From: Akkermansiaceae bacterium
Lineage (GTDB): Bacteria > Verrucomicrobiota > Verrucomicrobiia > Verrucomicrobiales > Akkermansiaceae
Reading direction: 5' to 3'
Length of the DNA stretch: 53,283 nucleotides
NCBI GenBank assembly: GCA_025354565.1
Contig: JANXMQ010000246.1
Location: forward strand, 1 to 53,283
The notes under the pieces are model-generated. The model saw only the letters and a program-made list of their open reading frames with translations, ran no database searches and was not told the DNA's origin. Every line of letters starts with the position of its first letter. Within the stretch, counting starts at the first letter, position 1. Positions 1 to 8,546 of the stretch are shown here, piece after piece. A program made the position numbers and the translations under genes.

Positions 1-63
1 AGGAAGTGTCCAACCCATTAGAGTCCAATCATGATCGAAGTTCCATTAGCGCGCATTCCTGAG

Positions 64-136
64 GAGCCCGGTGCGGTAATTCCGCACGCCGGGATCTGCG
101 AGGGGGGCGTCAGGCAACTGGCGTCTCTACCTTAAT
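64..136 (+). mobile_element. 3' end of a group II intron (domains V and VI)
   Basis: Bases 64-96 fold like group II intron domain V. GAGCCCGG pairs with CCGGGATC around a single G-A mismatch, then TGCGG pairs with CCGCA around a TAATT loop, and a two-base CG bulge lies on the 3' side. That is the known domain V architecture. Bases about 101-132 then fold like domain VI: a GCAA-capped stem with an unpaired TA in the 3' strand, so A129 is the likely branch point. The intron would end at T136, seven bases after A129, with a terminal AT. The rest of the intron, including any reverse transcriptase, lies left of the window; bases 1-63 are presumably domain IV. Assignment rests on folding by eye. 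Confidence 0.72.
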
Positions 137-150
137 CGCCAATAAATCAT

Positions 151-825
151 ATGGGAGTCGAATCCAACTTCTACATCATGCCCGCCTCCAGCGGTTTTCG
201 TCCTGAGTCCGAGGCAATTGATCGCTTGATCCGCAACCTTCATGCCCAACGCTACCTCCCCGAGGGACTGAATTGGAGTGTCGGCTGCGCGAAAGCTTCC
301 GGGAGTTTGGATGATCTACGAGCAGCGTTGGATGCCAATCCTACCACCGATATTCAGATTCGATGGCGGATCTCCGATCTCGCTACGAGTGGCCTTCGTT
401 ACCCGCTTGCGCGGATTCCGGGATCGGACGGAATCTATTACGGCATCGAACTCCACTTGGTCGCGGATACGGCGTATCGGATCTCGGAGATCATTCAGCC
501 GTTCGATTCAATTCATTGCGCGTGCGGCCATGAGATCGAGGAGACTCCGCTTCCAGCCGACGACCGCTTTGGTGCGGGGAGACTGCCCACAATTTGTCCC
601 GCCTGTGGACAACCAGTCGATTATGCTCGGATCCCCATGGAGGCCAGCCATCCGATGACTGGCGCTCCGGAACCAGGCCATGGTGGGATCACTTATCGAT
701 GCGCCGTTGTTCTTGATTGCGGCAAGTGCTATCCCGACTATGGAACAAAGGTAGAGTCCGGCTTCATTTCCACGATCGAATCGGAACTCGGCCGCAGCTT
801 GAGGGTGGCCCAAGATTTCTGCTAA
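151..825 (+). CDS. Hypothetical protein with a split zinc-ribbon-like cysteine pattern
   Basis: Unrecognised 224-residue soluble protein without a signal peptide or membrane segment. A CACGHE motif near residue 123 and a CPACGQ motif near residue 149 form a paired CxCG...CPxCG arrangement that could bind zinc; further cysteines occur near residues 184-193 (CAVVLDCGKC). Function cannot be named. The start lies only 14 bases after the predicted 3' end of a group II intron, so the intron sits in its 5' leader. No Shine-Dalgarno sequence is visible. The gene stands alone between mobile-element remains and is probably accessory. Confidence 0.6.
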   Translation: MGVESNFYIMPASSGFRPESEAIDRLIRNLHAQRYLPEGLNWSVGCAKASGSLDDLRAALDANPTTDIQIRWRISDLATSGLRYPLARIPGSDGIYYGIELHLVADTAYRISEIIQPFDSIHCACGHEIEETPLPADDRFGAGRLPTICPACGQPVDYARIPMEASHPMTGAPEPGHGGITYRCAVVLDCGKCYPDYGTKVESGFISTIESELGRSLRVAQDFC

Positions 826-930
826 CAACACCCAGCGAACAAGTCGTGGCGCACCAACCGGTCATCAGCTTTTTAATTTCAATTCTTTCTTCTTTCAACC
901 GCGCCGGTGGGCGCACATTTAACGCATGAA

Positions 931-1359
931 ATGAAGACAGCAATTGCTCTCTACTGCCTAGTCCTGATGAGCCTCGCTTCCGCACAGACATTTCGGGTCG
1001 GGGCTGAAGGCCGTAGTTGGACGTTCAGTGGGTATGGCGAGCGCAAGCGATTTGATTATTCATTCGATACTCCGAGGTTGGCTGCAACGCCTGAGTGGAA
1101 GAGTGACCAAGAGAATCCTCCATTGTCGCCCCGGAAGGCTGAGAAGTTGGCGATGATGAAGATCCAAGCTCTACTCAAGAAGTCAAAATGCTGGCACCGT
1201 GCGGAGATCGTTTTACAGGATTCTGGAGATGAACGGCATTGGTTCTACGTTATTAAATATGATCGGGATGGCGGTTCGGTCCCCCAGCCGGTGAGCATGG
1301 TTGTTGTTGTCCTAATGGATGGAACAATTCCAGAACCTAAGCTCCTCGATATGCCATGA
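931..1359 (+). CDS. Small secreted hypothetical protein
   Basis: The chosen ATG at 931 gives a clear Sec signal peptide (MKTAIALYCLVLMSLASA, cut before Gln), leaving about 124 mature residues; the upstream in-frame start at 907 would put eight residues in front of the signal. The mature part is charged and mixed alpha/beta in look, with a hydrophobic strand near the end (VSMVVVVLMDG). No family recognised. Likely periplasmic or exported. It has no obvious operon partner and is followed by a transposase remnant. Confidence 0.6.
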   Translation: MKTAIALYCLVLMSLASAQTFRVGAEGRSWTFSGYGERKRFDYSFDTPRLAATPEWKSDQENPPLSPRKAEKLAMMKIQALLKKSKCWHRAEIVLQDSGDERHWFYVIKYDRDGGSVPQPVSMVVVVLMDGTIPEPKLLDMP

Positions 1360-1432
1360 TGAACCAGGCAGAACAAGATTAGATGAGAAGGCAGCGGGCG
1401 GCGCTTGAGCGCCGTGGTATAATCCGCCTGCC

Positions 1433-1621
1433 ATCAAAAACACCATTCCTGCTATCACCATCGGTCTTGATCTCGGCGACAAGCACGCGATCTGTGTGCT
1501 CAACGCGGAGGGCGAGATCATCGACGAACGCACGATCACGAATCATCGCGAAGCGCTGCGCAGGCTCTCACAGAAGTATCCCGGTGCGCGCATGGCCCAC
1601 GAAGTTGGTATGCACATCCCA
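1433..1621 (+). pseudogene. IS110-family transposase, N-terminal remnant
   Basis: Translating from 1433 gives ITIGLDLGDKHAICVLNAEG and then an R-T-I-T-N...ALRRLSQKYPGARMAHEVG stretch. This is the start of the DEDD (RuvC-like) domain of IS110 transposases, including the first acidic residue in GLDLGD. There is no start codon in frame just upstream, and homology stops abruptly after EVGMHIP at about 1621, leaving roughly 60 of about 350-400 residues. A perfect 6-bp inverted repeat (GGCGCT-TG-AGCGCC, 1400-1413) lies upstream and may belong to the old element end. The element is dead. Confidence 0.75.
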
Positions 1622-1659
1622 CTTCAGAACCGGGAGGGCGGCGGCTTCACTATGCTTAC

Positions 1660-1679
1660 AAAAACCCCCGAGCTTCGGG
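1660..1679 (-). terminator. Intrinsic terminator after the 1701-2324 gene
   Basis: Read on the minus strand, CCCGA and TCGGG form a stem around a three-base loop, followed by GG and five T residues. It lies 20-40 bases after the stop codon of the minus-strand membrane-protein gene. The stem is short, so efficiency is uncertain. Confidence 0.55.
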
Positions 1680-1700
1680 ATGATCGGAAAGTCCGATGTC

Positions 1701-2324
1701 TCACCGCGACCCAAAGTAAAACAGCATCAGCGTCAGCGGTAACGCCTCCAGCTTGTCGCCCAGAGGGATCGCCTGCTGCCACCCAAAGATCTGGACCATG
1801 ATCGCCAGCGCGACCGCGACCAAGGTCACCACCGCCTTCAAATCATCGAACCACGATGCGCTGCCGTTGCACTGCTTTCCCCGGCTCAGCCGCGCCGCGA
1901 CCGCCCCGAACCCGATCCCGAGAAAATACGAACCCACACTCGCGAAAACGGGCATCGCCACCGGATCGCGCAGCCGCCCTGTGCAGCCCAGATAAACCGC
2001 CAGCCCCACGAACGACAGTACGATGATCGTCCGCAGTGAATGCCTTGGTAGATAGAGCGGGTGCGGCTCATCCTCGAGCAAATCCTCCCGCGTCAGCTTC
2101 TCATGCTGCACCGGCGAAAGCGCCACAAACCGCCGATGCGCAAAGTAATGCGCGAGGACGATGATGAGCGACTCATACCACAGCAGGCTCACCGGCTTGC
2201 TACGCGCCGTCTGTGTCACGATGAAACCCACGGTCATCAGCGTCAGCAGCGCACGAATGCTTCCCGCTGGCAAACCAAGGACCTTCCGCACCCGCGGAGC
2301 CATGAGTAATTGTTGATAGGCCAT
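1701..2324 (-). CDS. Integral membrane protein, unknown function
   Basis: This 207-residue protein has about five hydrophobic segments (around residues 26-42, 48-62, 97-113, 124-142 and 168-182, plus a hydrophobic end) separated by short charged loops such as RREDLLEDEP-like acidic stretches near residue 75-85. No catalytic motif or named family recognised. It lies 70 bases downstream of a second membrane-protein gene on the same strand (2395-3225), so both are probably one transcript, and a terminator-like hairpin follows. The pair may work together in the inner membrane; that is inference from linkage only. Confidence 0.7.
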   Translation of the reverse strand: MAYQQLLMAPRVRKVLGLPAGSIRALLTLMTVGFIVTQTARSKPVSLLWYESLIIVLAHYFAHRRFVALSPVQHEKLTREDLLEDEPHPLYLPRHSLRTIIVLSFVGLAVYLGCTGRLRDPVAMPVFASVGSYFLGIGFGAVAARLSRGKQCNGSASWFDDLKAVVTLVAVALAIMVQIFGWQQAIPLGDKLEALPLTLMLFYFGSR

Positions 2325-2394
2325 AGCGTGACTTCACGGTGGGGGGAAACGACGCGGCGTCCAAAGACACCATGGCGTCCACCGCCTCAACGGG

Positions 2395-3225
2395 TTACGG
2401 CGGGGGCTGCTGGACGACCACTTTTTCCTCGCCATCCTCACCCACCAAGGTTGCCCGCTGATGCAGGATACGATCCAGCTTCTGCCAATAGAACCACAGC
2501 CCCACGATGTTTTCGTAACGCTTAATCACCGTCTGGTGGTTATCCACTGCCAGCAAATCGCCCCCGCCAAAACCCAGCACCGTCTCCAGCACATCGCGAT
2601 ACTTCGTCACAAAGCGCAGCCCCGAGCGATCCGTCAGTTCCGAGCCTTCGCCAAAGTGAAACTCCGCAATTTCATTCGGGCTGAACTTCTTCCTCCGATT
2701 GAACACCATCTCGAAAAGCGAGCACACCCACGGGATCAGCAGCAGCCACGTAAGCACCATCACCGTCCCCCGATCATACTTGGGCTCCAGCGCCGCGAAG
2801 TGGTGCAAAATCGGCCCCAGAATCAAGGTGTCGCGAAGGTTCTCCATATACTTCGCAAAGAGCCAGATCACCGCCACTACCAGCGAGCAAAGTATCAGTT
2901 TCTTCAGGCTTATATCGTAAAGCAGCGCCAGCACGAAATAGATCATCGTCGCGATGAAAATCCACGCCCCGGCCTGCGGCGTGATCACGCCGGGCACTAG
3001 GAATTTCAGCGCAAACCCCACTGCGATCACGATCCACAGATAAAACGCCGGCGGCGCGGAATACACCACGATCTCATCGATCCTCGTCTTCCCGCCGAGG
3101 AGGAATCCGACCACCTTGAAGGGCGCGAAGATCACCCTCCCGATTTTAGTCCTGAACGTGGTTTTGGCAGCCGGGGGCGACTGCGCTTTTGCGGGCAAAG
3201 CCTGCGGATCGAGTGAGTCAGCCAT
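2395..3225 (-). CDS. Integral membrane protein, unknown function
   Basis: This 276-residue protein starts with a Pro/Ala-rich cytoplasmic tail, then has a basic amphipathic stretch (KIGRVIFAPFKVVGFLLGG) and at least four transmembrane segments (about residues 58-78, 84-102, 109-125 and 157-176). The C-terminal third is soluble and acidic (FHFGEGSELTDRSGLRFVTK) and ends in PPP. No family recognised. It is the first gene of a two-gene minus-strand unit with 1701-2324. Confidence 0.7.
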   Translation of the reverse strand: MADSLDPQALPAKAQSPPAAKTTFRTKIGRVIFAPFKVVGFLLGGKTRIDEIVVYSAPPAFYLWIVIAVGFALKFLVPGVITPQAGAWIFIATMIYFVLALLYDISLKKLILCSLVVAVIWLFAKYMENLRDTLILGPILHHFAALEPKYDRGTVMVLTWLLLIPWVCSLFEMVFNRRKKFSPNEIAEFHFGEGSELTDRSGLRFVTKYRDVLETVLGFGGGDLLAVDNHQTVIKRYENIVGLWFYWQKLDRILHQRATLVGEDGEEKVVVQQPPP

Positions 3226-3435
3226 TTTGGGATGCCGGAGAAATTACGCCCTCCCGACCACCGACACAAGACAAACGCATCGCGAGGAATTTACTTTTGG
3301 CGGAAGGTTCGCGAATCAGCAGTTGGGCCGGACCGGAGGCGAGGAAATGGGCGGGGAGGCGCAGTCGGTGGTGAAGGCAACTGCGATGGCCTGCTGCCGT
3401 TAGAGTTAGCTTCCGCCACCCCACGACGGTGAACT

Positions 3436-5214
3436 TCAGCGCGTTTCGTAAAATTTCCTAACCACCCACCACGCCTTCTTCCGCTGCCCCTTGTCCGAAA
3501 CGAGTCCCTTGCGGTTCCAGCCGTCCTGATTCAGCGGATGGTAGCGGGTTGGTGAGCGAAAATCAAACAACACCCAGGGACAGGTGCCGCGCAGGTTGGG
3601 GATGTTTTGGAACATGATGTAGTTCTTGCGGTAGAGTTCCTCCTGATATTCCTCGCTCCAGTTGGAAGCCACGTCGGCAGGCCCGTGCTGACCGTAGAGC
3701 GCCTCGCAGCCGAATTCCGTCATGATTAGGGGTTTGTCGGTGGCCACTTCCCACTTGATTTTCTCGGGCTCTAACGGGAATGGAAAGTACCACCCCAAAT
3801 ATTTGTTCACCCCGACCACATCCACCGCCTCGGAGACCTTGTCTTTCAGATGAAACGTGGAAGTCGCCTTGTCATAGCGCACATTGTCGAAGGCCGCACC
3901 AACCAATCGGCTGTCGTCCAGCTCATGGGTGAGCGCGACCAAATCCGTTAAAACCTGATCGCGATATTCCGAGGGGCTGGTTTCATTGGCGATGCTCCAG
4001 ATGATGATTCCGGCGCGGTTTTTGTCCCGATAGATCATTTCACGCAGCATGGTTTCTGCCTTCTTGAGGATGACGGGGTTTGAAAATTCGATGCCTTGCC
4101 ACAGCGGGATTTCCTCCCAGATCAGGATCCCCATTTTCTCGGCCATGCGCACGGTATGTTCGTTCTGCGGATAGTGGGCGGTGCGGACGAAGTTGCAGCC
4201 CAGCGCCTTGACCTCGCTGAGAATCATGGCGGCGTCGGCATCGGAGTTGGCACGTCCGAGGCGTTGGGGGATCTCCTCGTGGAAGTTGACCCCTTTCAGG
4301 AAAATCGGCTTGCCGTTGAGTAAAATGTCGTTGCCCTTGGTCTCGATGGTTCGGAAGGCGATTTCGTCGGCCAGTGAATCCTCCGCAGTGGAAACTTCCA
4401 CATGATACATTTTCGGCGCGGCGGGTTCCCATAACTGCGGCTTGGCTTCGATCTCGAACGAGACATGTCCGTTCGCGTCGGTGGTGAGTGCCTGCTTAAT
4501 GTTCAATTCCCCAATCGAGACTTCCACATTCTGTGGCGAGGTCGAGCCATCCAATTGGACATATCCGGCGATGGTGTCGCGGTGTCCCTTTTTGAGTTGC
4601 ACCTTGTAATCGCGCACATGCACTTGGGGTCGGTCCACATAAAACACGTCCCGCAGGATACCGCCGTAGTTCCACCAGTCGAAGTTCATGGCGGGGATGC
4701 CATCCACACGGCGGCGGTTATTTACCATCACGATCAGATCATTTTCGCCATCGACCAGCGCGTCGGACAAATCCATCTGGAAAGGAGTGAAGCCGCCCTC
4801 GTGCCGTCCCACCTCCTTGCCATTTAACCAGACCGCAGCCTCGTAGGAAACGCCCGCAAAATAGAGAAACTGCCGATGATCTTTGGTTTTTTCCGCAGTG
4901 AAATACCGCTGATACCAGACGTTTCCCTCGTAGTATTTTAATTCAGGGACTTGTGAGTTGAAGTCGCCGGGAACATCGAGCCGTAAACCACCGCTGAACG
5001 AATACTCCACGAAATCCGTTTTCCCCTGCGGTTTGCGATTTTGATAGAATTTCATCGATTCTCCCCGCCCGAACTGGTCGATGATGGCATTCCACTTGCC
5101 GTTGAGGAGCGTGGCATTCTTGCAGCCGTAGGGATTCATCATGAACGTCTGGGACATGAGATTCACCGTAAAGCATAGGAATGCGGCGAGGAATAAAGGT
5201 GTTTTCACTGGCAT
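3436..5214 (-). CDS. Secreted glycoside hydrolase family 2 (beta-glucuronidase-like)
   Basis: A 592-residue GH2 enzyme with an N-terminal signal peptide (about residues 1-22). The order is jelly-roll sugar-binding domain (about 35-195, with WYQRYF and WLNGKEVGRHEGG), an immunoglobulin-like domain (200-295) and a TIM barrel (295-590). The catalytic acid/base is E411 in WSIANE and the nucleophile E500 in MTEFG; RTAHYP at 344-349 is the usual active-site strand. GH2 enzymes hydrolyse beta-glycosides with retention. The closest look is beta-glucuronidase, but beta-galactosidase cannot be excluded from sequence alone. It stands alone, so a role in polysaccharide scavenging is inferred. Confidence 0.9.
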   Translation of the reverse strand: MPVKTPLFLAAFLCFTVNLMSQTFMMNPYGCKNATLLNGKWNAIIDQFGRGESMKFYQNRKPQGKTDFVEYSFSGGLRLDVPGDFNSQVPELKYYEGNVWYQRYFTAEKTKDHRQFLYFAGVSYEAAVWLNGKEVGRHEGGFTPFQMDLSDALVDGENDLIVMVNNRRRVDGIPAMNFDWWNYGGILRDVFYVDRPQVHVRDYKVQLKKGHRDTIAGYVQLDGSTSPQNVEVSIGELNIKQALTTDANGHVSFEIEAKPQLWEPAAPKMYHVEVSTAEDSLADEIAFRTIETKGNDILLNGKPIFLKGVNFHEEIPQRLGRANSDADAAMILSEVKALGCNFVRTAHYPQNEHTVRMAEKMGILIWEEIPLWQGIEFSNPVILKKAETMLREMIYRDKNRAGIIIWSIANETSPSEYRDQVLTDLVALTHELDDSRLVGAAFDNVRYDKATSTFHLKDKVSEAVDVVGVNKYLGWYFPFPLEPEKIKWEVATDKPLIMTEFGCEALYGQHGPADVASNWSEEYQEELYRKNYIMFQNIPNLRGTCPWVLFDFRSPTRYHPLNQDGWNRKGLVSDKGQRKKAWWVVRKFYETR

Positions 5215-5344
5215 AGGATCGGGTTTCTGATTGCGAGACAGACTGAACGCCCGTCCTCGGCTGGCTGTAAGATGGTAATTTTGGTGGCGGCACCTGAAAA
5301 GTGGTTAGTCTGGAGGGCGGGCGGAGACACTGGATCGATGTTCC

Positions 5345-5359
5345 GTTCGTTTAACGAAC
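5345..5359. promoter_or_regulatory. 15-bp palindrome upstream of the GH2 gene
   Basis: GTTCGTTTAACGAAC is a perfect inverted repeat around one central base. It lies about 130 bases upstream of the minus-strand glycosidase start and directly after the stop of the small ORF 5362-5553. No T-run follows, so it is not a terminator; the symmetry fits a repressor operator. Regulator unknown. Confidence 0.4.
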
Positions 5360-5361
5360 CC

Positions 5362-5553
5362 TCAGGCCAGGGCGGCCTCGGTTTGCTCGCCGGGTTCAGC
5401 ACTCGCGTGGTCATTGTTAGCTGCTTCCAGCAGGGCGGTGATGTCGTGGGTGATGTCGATCCCTGCTTGGCCGGGATGGATGGCGAGGATTCGTGCACCT
5501 TCGCCAAGGAGGCGTGCGATGCGGAGGGCGGGTGTGCTGGGGTTGATTGCCAT
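5362..5553 (-). CDS. Possible small protein, unknown
   Basis: A 63-residue open frame with consistently G/C-ending codons, as in neighbouring real genes, and an ATG start. The product (ALRIARLLGEGARILAIHPG, then GIDITHDITALLEAANNDH) looks like a compact helical protein. No family recognised and no ribosome binding site seen. It lies upstream of the glycosidase gene and next to a rearranged stretch, so it may be a fragment. Confidence 0.4.
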   Translation of the reverse strand: MAINPSTPALRIARLLGEGARILAIHPGQAGIDITHDITALLEAANNDHASAEPGEQTEAALA

Positions 5554-5562
5554 GGCTGAGTG

Positions 5563-6846
5563 TTAGGAGAAACAGAAGATTGCATCGCCCAACGCGAGTT
5601 GTCGCGCTTGTAAGGTAAAAAAAATCACGGGTGGTCGGTCGCTTTCCGCATCTCTGCCAGCACCACACCCGGCACACTCGCTCTGGACTGGACGGGTGCC
5701 TCCGCGCAATGGAGTTATGTTATCGAATGGACCGACTCGCTGAGTCCAGCAAACTGGCAAGCACTGGCCACCCCTCCCGGTGTTACGCATTTCGAAATCA
5801 CGCCTGCACCCGGCACCCCGCATGCCTTCTTCCGGTTGAAGGCGTCGTCTGTGCCTTAGCGCAAATCCCTGCCGTGGAGTCCCCGATTGCCTCAAAACCG
5901 AACTGTTAACTGGGTTAGGCACTTCAAAGCGTGCTTCATAAACCTCGGCCCAGAACTGCCAGTGGGACCATGCGAAGCTAACATCCTGACCAAGCACCAT
6001 TTCATTGAAGTCATTGATTCTCGTGCCGGGTGGCAGGCTGGGCTGTGCTTGATCCGTGAAGTAGGGACCTTCGCTCGCGGAAAAACCGATCACCCATGCC
6101 ATGTCTGGTCGATAGGCGACGCGCGCACTAACCGTTGGGTGGTCGAAGCCGCTATCGACGGCGTCCCAAGTCTCAGGTCGGGATGACAAGCCGGCGTTTT
6201 TGATTTCCGCCGCGTAGTCGAACTTGCCGAGTTGGCCGGAAATGGAAATGCCAGTGGCGTAAGACGGACCCCAGATCACTGGGTTGTATTCATATTTTGG
6301 GTCCACCAATCCTGCGCTGAAATCCTTCGCATCAGGCGGCGCTTTGGCATCGTAGATCCCTGTTATATTTTCATAAATCAACGGCGCGTTGATGAACGGA
6401 TTCTCCCACGATTCATGACGCGGCACATAATTTCCCACCACTGTTGCGAAGCGGCCGATCTGCACATTGAACCGCCCGTCATCCCAAGGAGTATAGCGCA
6501 ACGCGTATTCTTCCAACCGGGCTTCAGTGGCCCGGTCGCTGGGATCGAATCCCTGATCGACCCGTGCTTGCGCGAACAGATAGATATTGGGGCCGACCTG
6601 TGCGTCGAAAAACAGGCTGAACCGTGAGTTTGTAAGTGATGAGTCGTCGCACAAAATCAATCCTGGGGCGGTGCCGCTGTAATTGTAATATTCCAGAGCC
6701 AGCGTGCCGCTCAAGCGTGCCCGTAACGGATCGTTGAATCCCGAGAATGTCAGTGCGTTATCGACGCGGTCCAAAAGGTCCTGTCCCCATGCGGTGACGG
6801 CGGTCACTGCGAGGAGGGCAAATCCGATGGCGGATGGGCGATTCAT
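5563..6846 (-). pseudogene. Truncated outer-membrane porin
   Basis: The start overlaps the kinase stop as ATGA. A signal peptide (MNRPSAIGFALLAVTAVTAWG) is followed by porin-type strands to about residue 313: LSGTLALEYYNYSG, FSLFFDAQVGPNIYLFAQARVD, YALRYTPWDDGRFNVQIGRF, ISISGQLGKFDYAAEIKNAG and WSHWQFWAEVYEARFEVPN. After about position 5905 the frame runs on to 5563 but reads as Arg/Gly/Cys-rich antisense of the plus-strand fragment 5614-5859, not as porin. The last beta strands and the closing aromatic residue are absent, so a working barrel is unlikely. Porin start well supported; the break is placed by eye. Confidence 0.75.
5614..5859 (+). pseudogene. Orphan C-terminal fragment of a secreted protein
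   Basis: The plus-strand frame opened by the TAA at 5611 encodes a plausible 81-residue C-terminal piece without a start codon: AFRISASTTPG, then ALDWTG, SYVIEWTDSLSPANWQALAT and FEITPAPGTPHAFFRLKA before the TAG at 5857. The order of W-T-x-S-L-x-P-x-N-W followed by a closing F-F-R-L-K is typical of fibronectin-like tails on secreted Verrucomicrobia proteins. Its parent gene is missing, and its right end abuts the truncated porin on the other strand, so it is debris from a rearrangement. Confidence 0.6.
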
Positions 6847-8546
6847 GTGGATGTTGTAACGACTGCGCGACGGAAGGATACGTCAAATTCCGTCCACCCA
6901 TCGGCGGATCGGACTAACCGTAAATCGCCACCGTGAAGCAATGCCAGTTCCCGTGCAATGTTCAGGCCGAGGCCGTGGCCGGGCACATTTTCGGCCACAG
7001 CAGCGCGGTGGAAGCGCTCGAAAATGTGCTCTTGCGCCTCAAGCGGGATGCTGGTGCCGGTATTGGCCACCCGCAGGGCGACCATGTCATCCAGTTCCTG
7101 TACGCTTATCGAGATCGTGCCCTGTGGCGTGTTGTATTTCCACGCGTTCTCCATGAGATTCTGAAGGATCATCGCTATGTAACGTTTCTCTCCGAGGATG
7201 TGCAAGTCCGGCGGCACATCCACCACGACTTCAAAATCCGGTGCGTTTGGCACAGCGCTGAGGTCATCCACAAGTGAGTCGATGTAGTCCGATAGATCGA
7301 TGTCGGCCATTTGCAATTCAAGGCGTCCCGCGTCGAGACGCGAGAGCAGTAGTAAGTCATGGATCATACCGGAGAGCTTTGCGGTTTGGAAAATCAGCCC
7401 GGAAATTTCGTCGTCCATTTTCCGGGTGATTCCCGGTTGTTGTTGCAGTTCCTCGAGACCCGCTCGAAGGACGGTGATCGGAGTTTTGAGTTGATGCGAC
7501 GTATCTGCCGAAAAGCGCATGGACCGGCGTAGTTCGACGCTGGTTTGTTCGAGCGCGGCTTCGGCCTTTTCGCGCCGAATTTGATTTTGTGCGGAATCCA
7601 CGACGAGTTGCTCCACCGGTACGGCGAGACTGCTTGCGATGGCGTGACTCGCGAACCCGGCACCCAGCAGAAGCAAAGCTCCCGCGCCGAGAATCTGCGT
7701 GCGCAAGTGCTGTCCGCGGGTCATCGCGTCTGCCAGCGAGTAAATGCAGACTTCATAGGCGGGTGGTAGTTTTGAGTCGGGATTGAGCAACTGACTGAAC
7801 ACCAGATGGGGCACGCCGTCGATATCAAGCTCCGTGTGGGAACCGGTGGGCGCGCCACCCAGCAGCGTCGCGAGCCGCGCGGCGACCTCGCTGGGTGCAT
7901 CGGGTAGGTAGAGTTTGCCTTTGGTCCAGATTCCGGATTTCACGCCAGGGTTTTGATTGATGGTATTGAAGGGTTTGAATCCGAGTACGATGCTTGCGAT
8001 CAAATCATTCGTGTCCGTGGAGATGATCGGTGCGGCGATGATCTCATCCATGCCGCCGTCGTGAATCAGATAGCCGCCTTGTTGGGTGCCTTGCAGCTTC
8101 GCGCGGCTGAGTTCGATCTCTTCTTCGGGATCTAACATTCCAGCGTCCACGGTGGCTGGGGTTGCGATCACCTTGCCGTCGGCGTCAAGAAACCGATAGA
8201 AGCGCGCTTGCAGCGGTTGATCCGCATCGTTTGCCATCACGTCGCGTAGTTCATCCTCTGCGTTCGGATAGAGCAGGTCCAGCGCATTGTCCTCGAGTGC
8301 GGCATGGATGCGTGACTTGCGTGCGAGCGAGCGTGATCGCTCGACGAGCGCCGCGTGGCGCACTTCCCAAGCGCGGTGCAAAGCGGCGATCTCTCCTTGG
8401 AACGATTGCTGTAACTGTTGCCTAACATCGGTGGAGACCTTGTTCTGGGCAACCCACAATGCCAGTCCGGCAGCGACCAGCACCACCAGCATCATACCGA
8501 TGAATAGACGCAGGCGGAAGCCGGAGATGCTCGAAGGAGAGCTCAC
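6843..8546 (-). CDS. Membrane sensor histidine kinase
   Basis: Two-component kinase. I place the start at the GTG at 8546, where GTGA overlaps the stop of the cupredoxin gene; an ATG at 8621 would overlap that gene by 79 bases and adds a non-helical Pro/Cys-rich tail. From the GTG (567 residues): transmembrane segment about 9-32, an extracytoplasmic sensor region of about 250 residues, a second transmembrane segment (ILGAGALLLLGAGFASHAIA), a linker coiled coil, then the phospho-acceptor box SADTSHQLKTPITVLR and an HATPase_c domain with N-box ENAWKYN and G-box GHGLGLNIAREL. It would phosphorylate the neighbouring OmpR-type regulator, whose own gene is interrupted. Confidence 0.9.
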   Translation of the reverse strand: MSSPSSISGFRLRLFIGMMLVVLVAAGLALWVAQNKVSTDVRQQLQQSFQGEIAALHRAWEVRHAALVERSRSLARKSRIHAALEDNALDLLYPNAEDELRDVMANDADQPLQARFYRFLDADGKVIATPATVDAGMLDPEEEIELSRAKLQGTQQGGYLIHDGGMDEIIAAPIISTDTNDLIASIVLGFKPFNTINQNPGVKSGIWTKGKLYLPDAPSEVAARLATLLGGAPTGSHTELDIDGVPHLVFSQLLNPDSKLPPAYEVCIYSLADAMTRGQHLRTQILGAGALLLLGAGFASHAIASSLAVPVEQLVVDSAQNQIRREKAEAALEQTSVELRRSMRFSADTSHQLKTPITVLRAGLEELQQQPGITRKMDDEISGLIFQTAKLSGMIHDLLLLSRLDAGRLELQMADIDLSDYIDSLVDDLSAVPNAPDFEVVVDVPPDLHILGEKRYIAMILQNLMENAWKYNTPQGTISISVQELDDMVALRVANTGTSIPLEAQEHIFERFHRAAVAENVPGHGLGLNIARELALLHGGDLRLVRSADGWTEFDVSFRRAVVTTST

